Of a DNA stretch of 64,000 bases, positions 1 through 10,634 are shown in pieces. Both the position numbers and the translations under genes were made by a program. The stretch covers positions 124,001-188,000 of the forward strand of contig JAGPYM010000019.1 of the NCBI GenBank assembly GCA_020736575.1, in the 5' to 3' direction. The notes under the pieces were generated by a model. The model searched no databases and had not been told where the DNA came from. It saw nothing but the letters and a program-made list of their open reading frames with translations. The DNA is from Thelonectria olida. Taxonomy: Eukaryota; Ascomycota; Sordariomycetes; Hypocreales; Nectriaceae. The stretch's first letter is position 1, and every line of letters starts with the position of its first letter.

Positions 1-3000
1 CGACAGAGGGCTGCCCGTGCTCTGTAAATCTCATGATATGCCTCGGCCCTAGACTTGTTGGTTCGTTCAGCTCCTGATAATCAAGGGGCATAATTGAGCC
101 GTGCCTGTTCGACTGACGCATGTATTTGTCAACATTTGGCGCTCCTCGATGTTGCTTAACGCTGAGGTGGGGCCATTATCGTGTACAGCCGCCCGATAGC
201 CCAAACCTGGTGGTCAGGCCCAGTCGTCCCAACTTCAAGAACTTGATTAGGCAGCAGGCCGAAGGCTGTTTACCGTAATCCAGCCCATGATAAACCACGA
301 ATGTGCGTGCGAATTGCCCAGCGATGCGGCTGCTGTTGTATGGAGGCATGAGGCAGAAACAGGGGCAGAAAGATCGCGTGTCTTGGCCAACGGATTCGGA
401 AGGATTGCACTAACAACGCCTGGCAGGATTCCAGAAAATCGAGCCAGTGTCAGGACAGCCTCCTGAGCCTAACGGTAGGCAACTGTGAACTCTTTTTCAG
501 ACTATTTGTATTCATCACCCAACCGCAACACGCAAATAGGCAGGTCACCATCGTATTGGGCTCGTGACGTGACAGATCAGACACGCCCTCTCAGCCCCTG
601 GGAGGCACACAACGGTCTAGGGCCCAGCCTTACGAGATCCTCGATCATCGGGGCGCGTGGGATTCATTGAACACGATCCATCTGGATACTTCACATAGCC
701 ACCGGGCGACTTGGTCCGGCTGCCTTGGTGAAAGGGCATAGCCCGACAGCTTGGATGCATAACCCAGGAGCAAAATGCGGTGTCGTCGACGTAATATCCA
801 TGGCGAAATGCCAATGGTTGGATCGACTCCAATCATCGCCAAGGAAGCGTTATGGAGGAAAGTACAGACGGGAAGAGGCAAATGCTCTTGTCGTGGCGGA
901 GGCGAGTCATACTACGCATTTCAGTCATGTGCTAACAACACCACCGTGATCAGACATCCGAAGGGCTTGTGTGAGGTGGCCAGGTTGCATGATTGCAATG
1001 CCGACAGCCTTGGGTTTCGCTCGGCAGGGTTTAATGACAGTCCAACGCTGTTACTGAAATGAGAGTGTGAGAGATTGGTGAGAGGCTACGTACGTCCATA
1101 CGAGCAAGTACTTCGTATGTCTCGGAGGCTCGGTCAGACTGACGCATTGGGTAGGCATGTGGGTAAGGTAAGGGGAGGGAAACCTGAAAGACGGAATTTA
1201 CCATCCCTTAAGTTTCTGGTGCCCCACGAGCATGGCGAAGCGGTATCAGGAGCAACTGAATAGAGATTGGACTCTTGGTCGAGGCCCGGGCCTAAAAGCC
1301 AAGGCCGGGATACGACGGCCCTGGCAATGGTGAGGTCGGTTGCCAAACGGCAGCGACATGGCGGCAGCTTTGACAAAGTACCGTCCATGGCCCCAGGCTG
1401 TCGGTAGGGCGTTCAAGGCTACTGGACTCCCACCTTGCGGTCCACGCGCGGTGCCCGCCCTACCAGACAGACTACCAGTCGACTGGGGCCGAAAGCGGGC
1501 TAGGAGGAGCCCAGGCGTAGGGCAGGGATGAGGGCAATACTAACTAACTTAGAGAATGGGGTACGGGGACGGGAGACAGACAGGCAGGACAGGACCAGGG
1601 CACTTGGTTGTGGAAGGATGAATGGAACACTTGTTGAAGCATGCTTGAACAAGGGAATCGCTGAAAAGCTTCTTCATCTCGACAAATGATGTTGAAGCAG
1701 CCGGCATGGTGTCTGCAGCAATTACAACATTGTGCACATATGTCCGAAGGTTGTTGGTTGGAGGATGAGAAGACGACACAACCCTGAAGAGTGGACAACG
1801 ACCTTTTGTCAATGGTCAATGGCCCAACAAGGCGTCAAACCCAGGCCAAGCCTATAGGCATCTCGCAAGGCGCAGCACGAAGTATGTGAACCAGGTTGGT
1901 GTTGCAGTGCATTCATGCCGCAAAACTGACTGACAGACACGGAGGTGACCCGTGGTGAAGGTGCGGTGTGCAGACGATGTGAGTGCGACGTTGTCGGTCC
2001 GAGGAGCCAAGATGAGAAAGTTTCTTGCCGACAAGCGTAGAGGGTGTTGGGTAAGAAGATGCTGAGAACGAATCTGATGGGTGTTGGTTGGGGTCTGAAT
2101 GAGAGTGAGCAACAAGCCCCGGGATGAGAACAAGCCTGAGGTGTGGTCAAGCGGTGGTGGTGTGGGAGAGAGCTCTCTTCCTCTCCCTCTCCCTGGTGAT
2201 GGGTGATGATGGGTCATGGAAGGAAGGGAAGGAGCACACTGAGGGTGAGAGGGAGGTGCAGACGAGATCAGGTACTTCTGAAAACGCCATGGCCGCGTAC
2301 CTTTGCTACACGAACCCCCCACGGCGCGGTACCGCTCTGCCTTCTGCCTTCCCAGGCCCGCTGCCCTATGGCCCCTCCCCTTTCCCCCGCGACGCCGTTG
2401 CCAGTCAAAGACGCACACCCCCGTCACCCAAGTACGGCTACCTCCACGGATGTATGTACGTCTCCCGCCGCCGCCCTCTGGTTGCAGTCGCCGTCCCCCT
2501 ACTCCGAGCCCTCCAGCCTTGGTGGGCTACAGCCTACAGGGCTCCCAGGGCTGTCCGGGATGGCTCAAGGCTGGTCCTGCAGGGCCCGAGGGCGTCTCTC
2601 GTTAGAGCATTTCACGCACTCTCCCCCACCAGAAAGCGGGTCTAGGTGGACTTGCTGGTGCAACAACCTCCGTCGTGGGTAATTTGTAGGCCCACCCCTC
2701 CTTCAGCAACGCCCCATCATACCGCCAAATCGCTACGTCAGGGTTTTCGAGCGTTGGCGGCCACCGTCGTTGAGCCACACCCCTCCACTCCCCCACCCCC
2801 CGAAGCAAGACCGGGGATCAGCATCTCAATGTGCGGGCCCTCTTGACAAAGATTCTGCCCACCAAACTACCTACGCACTCCCGTATGGACTCTTTTGCTC
2901 AAGCCAAGCCCATGGCCTGGGGGTGAACTGGGGAGAATAGCATCCACATGGTAATTAACGGAACGACGACGTTGGTACGCAAGCAAGCCCGAGACGTACG

Positions 3001-4288
3001 TATGTGTCTTGGTCTTGAGCCAGTACGTACATCCATGTAATAGGATAGAAGATAGGCCGGCAGTCTTGATCATACATACATACAGGACTCCCATCCCATT
3101 TCTTCCCCCTCTTGTTAGTAGGCCTTCTGCTTTCTGCCATCCATCATTGCTTCTCACAACACTCGATCCAACAAAAGTCCTCCTTCAGTATTCACGAAGA
3201 AGATAAGGACAAAGCCCCGAAGTAGAACGACAAGCGGGTCAACCAAATATCACATCTGGACACGGGAAAGGTCTTTGGTCAAGGCAAAGGGCGAGCGAGG
3301 GTCAAGAATACCAGGGATATTCATCGCCTTTTGACCTGGCTCTCACCACATCTTCAAAAACAATCTACGCAAATACATACACGCACACCCAGCCGTCTTT
3401 CTTCTCGGGCGTGTGCGTTTGAGCACGTCGAAATCAGATTGCAGCTTGCCCGAGTAAAGTTCAAGTCTCTGTTCCCGCCAATCTGCAGTAAGTGGACTTT
3501 TCTCCTCCTCCAAAGCTTGGCTTCGACTTGCGTTGCGTTGCTCCCCCCAGCGAGCTCTTACTCCTTGCTCCTTCCCTGCACGGCCCTGGTAGCGCTTGCA
3601 CCAACATGGGCAACCAGAACTGCAGGAGTGAACAACGTCGACTCTGGCACAACACAACGGCGGCGCCTGCACCTGCTCGCTCCTGCTGCACAAAACTCTC
3701 CTCATCCCGCCACTTCCTACCCACCCATTCCCACATCCCCCCATTTCCATTCCCCTTCTCTTTTTTTTTTTTTTGCTGTATTCTCTTATAAAGTTGAAAT
3801 CCCAATATCCTCCCTTTCTCTTCTTGAACATCTCTTCTTTCCCCTTTCGCCTTTCTCCCCCCGAATCTTGCGGCTCCGTCCACCTTGTCTGATCCACCCC
3901 CAGAACATCCCCCAGGCGCGCATTGCTATTCGCCGTCCTCACTCTTACTCCGGCATTGGCAGCCCCAGGCGGCTCCCGCACCGGACCTTGCAGTCTGCGC
4001 CCTCGAACCAAGCGGATATCCCGAAGCTATTGCCACCACGAAGCTACTCCGTCTCACCCTGGCCCCAACGCTGCACCAGAAAAGCCCACGAGGCAATAGG
4101 GGATTCCCTAAAAAGCCAAAAAGGTCCAAAGAAAATTAGAGTCGTTTAAGTCGGCTACCTCTTCTATGACGGTGTTGGCTATCGCATTCGTCATCCTGGT
4201 TTCAATCGCCCCAGATCTCAGCTGCCATTGTCTCGCCTCGTGCTCCATTCCTCAGCTGGCCTTGTAACTTACAACAACACTATCAGCC
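1..4288. other. Gene-free left flank and 5' leader of the C2H2 gene
   Basis: I find no supportable coding region here. The open frames, including a 272-codon one over 3331-4149, lack ATG starts or recognisable motifs and sit in pyrimidine-rich sequence that has few stops on the + strand. CT-rich tracts lie at about 2166-2200, 2340-2400 and 3715-3890. The last lies 400-570 bp upstream of the zinc-finger ATG and is the likely transcription start zone of that gene. A consensus donor (GTAAGT) at 3488 could begin an intron in the 5' untranslated region, but I cannot fix its acceptor. Confidence 0.6.
3715..3890 (+). promoter_or_regulatory. Pyrimidine-rich tract, probable core promoter/5'UTR of the C2H2 gene
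   Basis: This is a long C/T-dominated stretch on the + strand that includes a run of 14 T at 3761-3774 and a TATAAAG-like sequence near 3787. Pyrimidine tracts just upstream of or around transcription starts are usual for filamentous fungal genes. The tract precedes the ATG at 4289. Assigning it as a promoter is inference. Confidence 0.45.
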
Positions 4289-6152
4289 ATGGCCTACCCT
4301 TCACTCCCGAGTATTAGAATCCCCAGTGCCGACGGTTATCGAAATCATGGCAGCCATCACGATAGAACATACGGCTCAAGCATTGCCATGCCCATTCCCG
4401 GCCTTGATACACAAAACGACGTTCCTCCACCTCTACCTCCACCGCGATACCTTCCCGGTACCGAACCAAAACGCCACGAAGATATGCGAGATCCCCGAGA
4501 ACAAAGAGACTTTGGTCGCAGCCCTGCCTCTTTTGCCAGCGGATACGGTAGCATGGCCTCATCTTTCGCAGAGGAGCGACCCAGCTTTCTACAACGAGGC
4601 ATTCGCGGCTTCAATGACCGAGACGAAGGTTATTCGAGCTATTCCACAGATAGGTATGATATTTGGTGCTCTCCTACAGCGGCTCAATAGTGTTCGACAA
4701 TGGCCGTGCCCTCGAGGGCGAGCTAACGCAGCTAACTAACAATCTTTGGTTAATAGATCTCGCGACTCAGGACCAAGGTTCAGTCCACTACATAGTGCCT
4801 TCAAGTTCCAGTCTCCGGCCGAAACCTATTGCGATAGTATGAAGAAGAGGCTAGATTCTGCCAGGCACACTGACAAGGCACCCTCTCGATCTCTCCTCAG
4901 TGCCTCCATGGACATGCTTCCCGGAAGGAACCCTGCAGAGCAACGGATACCTCCTCCCGCCGCACTGAGTCTCCCATTTCACCCCCGACCCGTGTTAGAC
5001 ACCCCAATGCACTCCACGATTTCTCCCCGAGCCGGTCCATTCTATGGAGGAGATCGCTCCCCTGTCGAATCAGATATGGACCACTCTCCCCAGACTCGAA
5101 CCAAGAGAAACAACAGTGACGACGCCACCTCAACGCAAGGCAGTTACTATGGCGAAGATATGGAAATTGAGGAAACCTCCTCCCTTAAGAGGCTTCATAT
5201 CGACGATGCCTATGTGGTTGGTGGTCAGAAGCGACGAGCGGCTAGCCCACAAGACGAGCACCTCCTTGCTTCGCAGATCGAACTTGCCCGCCGGTCTCGC
5301 GGCTCACCTGAACCTCGACTTGGTCTTAGCACAATTCCCCAAGGCGCACCTATCTCGTCCGTCCCATCCACCTCAAGATCCATGTCATACATGTCATCTA
5401 TCTCGGTACCTCCTTCAAGCATCACATCTGCCAATTCCTTTGGCCGTCGCTCACCTGGCTTGTCACCTGGTGGCATTTCCCCAAAATCATGCAACTCGCC
5501 TTACAATGCCCCCATGTCCCTCAACCCCAGCCCAAGGGCATCAATCTCCGGTCGAGGTGCGGCACACTCCAGAACCGTTTCAAGCGCAAGCTCGCGAAAG
5601 ATGGAGGTCCCCAAGCAGAGCGGCCCCAAGCTTCAGGAGATGTTCATGTGTGACTGCTGTCCGAAGAAGCCCAAGCGGTTTGAGACTGCCGAGGAGCTGC
5701 AGGCCCATGCTGCTGAAAAGCAATATAATTGCTCTTTCTGTGGCAACCGATTTAAGAACAAGAATGAAGCTGAGCGCCACCAGAACTCTCTTCACGTCCG
5801 TCGCCATTCTTGGTCTTGCTCTGCGCTCTCTGGATACGACCGAGCTTTCCACGAGTCCACACACCGACCTGGGGAGGCTGACGCCTGCGGGTACTGCGGC
5901 GAAGACTTTTACCGATCAGGTCGTGGCCCTGGTGCAAACGCCCCAAAGCATGCCACGGACAAAGATTGGGACGAACGAATTCGACATTTACAGGAGACTC
6001 ACAAATTTAGAGAGTGTAATTCTTCCAAGAAGTTCTATCGCGCGGACCATTTCCGACAGCATCTCAAGCACAGCCATGCCGGCACCAGTGGTAAATGGAC
6101 TAACATGTTGGAAAATGCTTGTATGCTTGAAGAGGATCCTACCCCAAGGTGA
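4289..6152 (+). CDS. C2H2 zinc-finger protein, putative transcription factor
   Basis: The model is join(4289..4653, 4757..6152) and encodes 586 aa. The 103-nt intron (GTATGA..TAG) splits an Arg codon, and the start has a good context (gccATGG). Residues 1-400 are Ser/Pro/Arg-rich and probably disordered. The C-terminus carries the zinc fingers: a Cys cluster at C420/C422/C423, a canonical finger C447-x2-C450-x12-H463-x4-H468, a longer finger C499-x2-C502 with H532/H537, and a degenerate last finger with one obvious Cys (C542) before H557-x4-H562. The tail around 'HAGTSGKW' resembles conserved Pezizomycotina C2H2 proteins, from my memory of the family. A nuclear DNA-binding role is inferred; I cannot give a named orthologue. 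The start has a long leader and no close neighbour. Confidence 0.9.
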
Positions 6153-9100
6153 AGAGATGATAAGATCATTATCAGCGCGAAATTCACGAGCTTGAGGACG
6201 ACATATTAAAGGTGCGACCGCTAATCGGACCCCGGCTGCTGAGGATGGGTCAGAACAGGGCAGGGGTCTCGAGAGCTGGAGATTGGGTGGAAGACATGGA
6301 TGACAGCGGCGGGGTACTGAAAGAGGAGGGAGGCCGCAAGGAGCAGTCATTCCCCCCGTTGGCCCATTACTGGCGACTCGATCCTGGACAATCCATTGCA
6401 ACACGAAGCCGAAGCCCAACGAGAGGATTCGCACCCACGAGGGACGCGCGGTCCCGCCGCCTTTCGAAAGCACCGAAGCAACTCTACGGCACGACCTGCA
6501 GGTTTGCATCGACTGACCCAAACGAAGAAAAATTCTGTTCTGTCCTCAGCACGGCGCACACGCTCAACTTGCAAATGCATCCTCGATGGCCAAGTGAATC
6601 AGAAGCGGCCTGAGACTTGTGCGCTGATCACCCGCAATCGAATCGGCCTGTTCCGCGGGCCCCGAGCCGTGCACCCCAACGGCGTCCCTTGTACGGATAC
6701 CTCAGCTTCTTTTGGTGCCCATGCAACGGAGCCTTCGGGAGTGAAGCAGGCAGTGCTCTTCTCGTGGGCCTGGAAACCGACAATCGGGTTGGTCAAACCC
6801 CACTAGGCGATTATACGACTAGCCGATCCAAGCAAGCGGATTTGCATCATGGCAGACAAAATTATGGGTGATACGGGAGTCCCTCTTTACCTCGACAGTT
6901 GAATTGGTCCGGTCTGACAGCCATGGTTCGTACGCATCGCTTGGGTCAAGTGCTGGCAACGATCTGAAGGGAACTACTGCGACGAATGCAGGAGCGGCAC
7001 AAGACAAGGCCTTTGGCCCTGCACTTGTGGCGGCGCTACTTGCTGACTGGGCTGAAGATCCCTGTTGACGCATGGTGTTTGGTTTTCGATTGTGCTCACA
7101 CGAGTCCAAGAGGGAAATTTGGAGAAAGGACAGGCTATGATGAAGACGGCAAATTCCGGCGCATTTCGTCTCAAGCAATATTTATGCTTTGGTTATTGTT
7201 TTGTAATTATATATACCCCGCAAGATGGCGAGGCATGGATTACTCGGGGCAGGCATTTTGATCTTATGTACGCAAGGAGGCTCTGGCTTGACGCTACGAA
7301 GCCTATTCATGTCATGGTTAACGGCACAAAAAGGGTATGGTTGAAGCATGGTATGGGACACCGGAGTGTGGGATTGGTTCAATACAAAGTTACAAAAGAA
7401 GCAATTAGCCCAAGGATGCAAATGTGAAGGGATAGCATGGCATTCTCGGGTCCACTAACAAGTGAGGGTAAGCTAAGGCGATGTGACATGCTGAGACAGC
7501 TGACTTGACGCCGAAAAGCCACCAAGTGGCCAGCAAAGACTGCTACTGCTTGGTGGTGTCGTCACGATCCGCATGCAAGTGCATCGGGCGGGAGTGAGAG
7601 AAATAGAATGGAGCGAGTGCGGAAAAGAATCGAGGAAAAGCGGAGGTCAAGCTGCGAGGTTCTTGTTTGGGAAATGCGTGTTCGAAGAGTGTGGTGTCTT
7701 GGATTTTCAGCTCGCCATCAGCTAATAACTCTGTCAACGCCAGTTGCCGACTAGGCCAAGTCTTGAGCCATAGGGCCCTTGAGCTCAGCTGATGGGGGTG
7801 AGCGTGGTGAACGATGTGGAGGGCTCAGGAGAGGAGCCCGTGTTAGCGTGGACGGCACGGGATAACTCGAGCATGGACGCATCTTTCGAGGATAAGCAGA
7901 GACGATGATTTGCCTGGGGAAGCGAAGCCAAGCCTTTTTGCTTTATTTTCTCTATTTAATGGAGTCGGATCGTGTGTTGACTGGCGGACGGCCATTCCGC
8001 TCAAGGGGGCGTGGAGAGATGGCGTTGAAGAGGGGCGCTGGAAACGACGAGCCTACTGCAAGCATGTCAACTTGCCTGGCCCTTAGTCGGTTGATGCAAA
8101 TGAGACGAGAGCGAGAAACAAAACAACTGGTTATGCATGACTACAAAGTACCGAAGAGGATGGACGCCACGCTGAGCCAGAAGAAACACGACCCGAAATG
8201 ATTGAGGGGAAGGCTGGAAGCCGGAAGACTAGTCAAGCCATACGTTAGCTGCCTTAAGGCTGACGATGCGAAGGGAAACGGTTTGAGGGCAAGGCAGGGG
8301 GTCTTGTTTCTAGGTTTCGAGAGTCGGAGTCTATTCTGATTGAGTTGACAAGGAATACGAAGTCTGTTGGTGCTAGCAGCGGTGCATATACGACGGAATG
8401 CGCGGTCTACCTATTCATTTCCAGGCGGGAGGCAAAAGAGGTGAGAGGCAGCCTTCTTGGTGATGGATCGAGGGCTTCGTAACGTTATCCGTATGGAGTG
8501 CCAAGCACACTGGGCCGTCCAATAAACACACTGAGCGCTCACGGAGATTCCCGTTTACGGAACGATGCTGCACTTTGCACCGCGCCATCCAACTCTTCGT
8601 CTCCTGATGAGCCCTATGGGGCCACGCGGTGAGGCTGACGATGGATGAAGAAGCAGAGAGTCCACACAAATGACGACGAAAGCACCTACCCGCTTCGGCT
8701 AGCCCGGGCCATGCGCTAAAACCTGAGGGCTCTTAGGGCTCCAAGTTCTGGGGCTTAGTGCCGTTTTGGAAGTGGAGTGTGAGGTGTTTGAGTCTTTTGG
8801 CTGTTCGAGACGAGGACAAAGCCACCAGCCACACCGTCCGTTTCAAGTTGTGGCAGGTGTTAGAATGCGATGGCGGGGTAGTTCCAGTTGTGGCGCAGGC
8901 CACAAGTCCATGGAACGGAAGGAGGGGCAAAGATTGAAAAATCTAGGCAGGCTCGGCGAGGAGTCAGGACAACCCTAAATTTGACTTGACTTGACTTAAC
9001 TTTCTTCGACGTACAGTAGACACTGACGGCTACAAAGAGCAAAGGACGCTCTCTCACTCTTTTATTGGCCCCATCTCATTCCGTTCCGAGTGGCACCGTC

Positions 9101-9373
9101 GAGAAGCCTTGCAGTCTGCCCACATCCCTCGAGGAACACCACCAAACTTCTCCATCAAGGCACACTACGGCTCAAGTTCCGCCTATGCTCGAATCAGCCG
9201 CAACACTGGGCAACCAAAGTTCACGCGAAGACACAAACCCACTCGACGAAAACGCCAGCCGGTCCCTGCAGTCTAGTCTGGAACCGGAGAGCACAAGACT
9301 CAGCCAGTGGCAGGAATTTGGTCACAAGTTTGAAGTCGGAGAGCTCGAGCGACTGAAGCAGAGCATCGTCGAA
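6153..9373. other. Intergenic region, no gene seen
   Basis: Between the zinc-finger gene and the yvh1 homologue I see no coding sequence I can support. A small pentanucleotide array (TTGAC three times, then TTAAC) lies at 8981-9000, close to the start of yvh1. An AT-rich patch is present near 7200. In-frame open sequence upstream of the chosen yvh1 start, back to an ATG at 9185, could be 5'UTR or an N-terminal extension. Confidence 0.55.
8981..9000. repeat. TTGAC pentanucleotide repeat
   Basis: Three perfect TTGAC units are followed by a TTAAC variant. The array lies about 370 bp upstream of the preferred yvh1 start, so it falls in the promoter or leader. No function is claimed. Confidence 0.8.
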
Positions 9374-10634
9374 ATGGCTTTGAGCAGGATCGATGGTCAG
9401 GACGAGCTGTATGTTGGTGGGTACGTATTCTCCCCCTCCATGTCACCTATGGCTGAAGGCCTAAACGCCTCGCTGCTGACATACGCAATCAAGGCTCTGG
9501 GCTTTGCGCCGCTCCGACTCGCTCACTGACCGAGGCATTACTCATATTCTGTCTGTCGTGGGATTTGATCCATCTTTCCTCAAGAACTTCAAAGATGAGC
9601 CCTGGTCCGAGTATGGAAAGGAGTTTCGTCATCTCATCATTGACATCGATGATGTTGACGAAGCCAACATCCTAGTGGAGCTCCCCAAGGCCGTCAAGTT
9701 CATCGACGAGGGGCTGAAGGGGTCAAAACCAGGGAATCGAAATGAAGACGCTGACGATCAAGATGCTGGCGGTGCAGCCCTAGACCAGGGCGTCAACAGC
9801 CTTAACATTGGGGGCGACGAGCAACCACCGGGCGTCTTCGTCCACTGCGCCGCCGGGAAGTCGAGATCAGTCTCGACCATCATTGCATATCTGCTTTGGC
9901 GGTATCCAAACCGGTTCGACCCCAACATTACACCATTGGTCGTCTCGGATCCTACTCACGCCCTACCAACAGCCTCCCCGCAACAGAGGCGTTCTCGCAA
10001 GGAAACCTCCACTGAGGCGGTGCACGCCGCGCTGACTTTTGTTCGCCGGACGAGACCCATGGCGGAGCCTAACCCCGGCTTCATGGACCAGTTGGCCCTC
10101 TGGTGGGAGATGGGCTGTCCTGGTGAGGTCGAAACCCATCCCGTCTACCAGCGCTGGGCGTACATGCGAGAGGTGGAGGAGGACTTGGCGGTGGGTCAGG
10201 CTCCCACAAGGCTGAGATTCGAGGATGAGGAGGCTCAGCCCCGCGACGAGTCTGGCCTTAGCCTTCGCTGCAAGAAGTGCCGTCGGACTCTGGCCACGGC
10301 CCCGTTCATCGTTGACCATAAGCCCGCAGACAGGAACGGTGCTGCCTGTCAGCACTTTTTCCTCGAGCCCCTGAGCTGGATGCGCAGCGTCCTCGAGCAG
10401 GGTGAGCTGAACGGTCGGCTGCTGTGCCCCAACGCCAAATGCGGAGCCGGTGTTGGTCGCTACGACTGGAAGGGCTTCAAGTGCTCCTGCGGTGGCTGGG
10501 TCACGCCGGCATTCTCTCTGCAGCGTGCAAGAGTTGATGATGTTGTCAAGAGGGCCGTTGGTCCGGGTGCGGGCCAAGCCATGGGTATTCGCATGCCACC
10601 CGGCGTGGTGCCACGGGGTGGTGGTAATCTGTGA
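9374..10634 (+). CDS. yvh1: Yvh1-type dual-specificity phosphatase with C-terminal zinc-binding domain
   Basis: The model is join(9374..9420, 9494..10634), 395 aa. The 73-nt intron (GTACGT..AAG) restores the family signature 'YVGGLWALRR'. The phosphatase P-loop is HCAAGKSRS with catalytic Cys at about residue 134. The conserved C-terminal zinc-binding domain starts at C275-x2-C278 and continues through a CQHFF motif and paired C-x4-C and C-x-C clusters. In yeast Yvh1 this domain drives release of Mrt4 from pre-60S ribosomes and the catalytic activity is dispensable; the same role is inferred here. An acidic/Gly-rich insertion (about residues 92-128) precedes the P-loop. I chose ATG 9374 (gaaATGG, 'MALSRIDG') because it matches the usual fungal N-terminus; an in-frame ATG at 9185 in poor context would add 63 residues. 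Confidence 0.9.

Noticed and set aside
1852..2427. 191-codon minus-strand frame
   Set aside because: Low-complexity Arg/Gly/Pro/Ser product, no recognisable domain, and overlapping frames on the other strand.
3331..4149. 272-codon + strand open frame
   Set aside because: Starts at TTG in pyrimidine-rich DNA where stop codons are rare. No domain, and it sits in the probable 5' leader of the zinc-finger gene.
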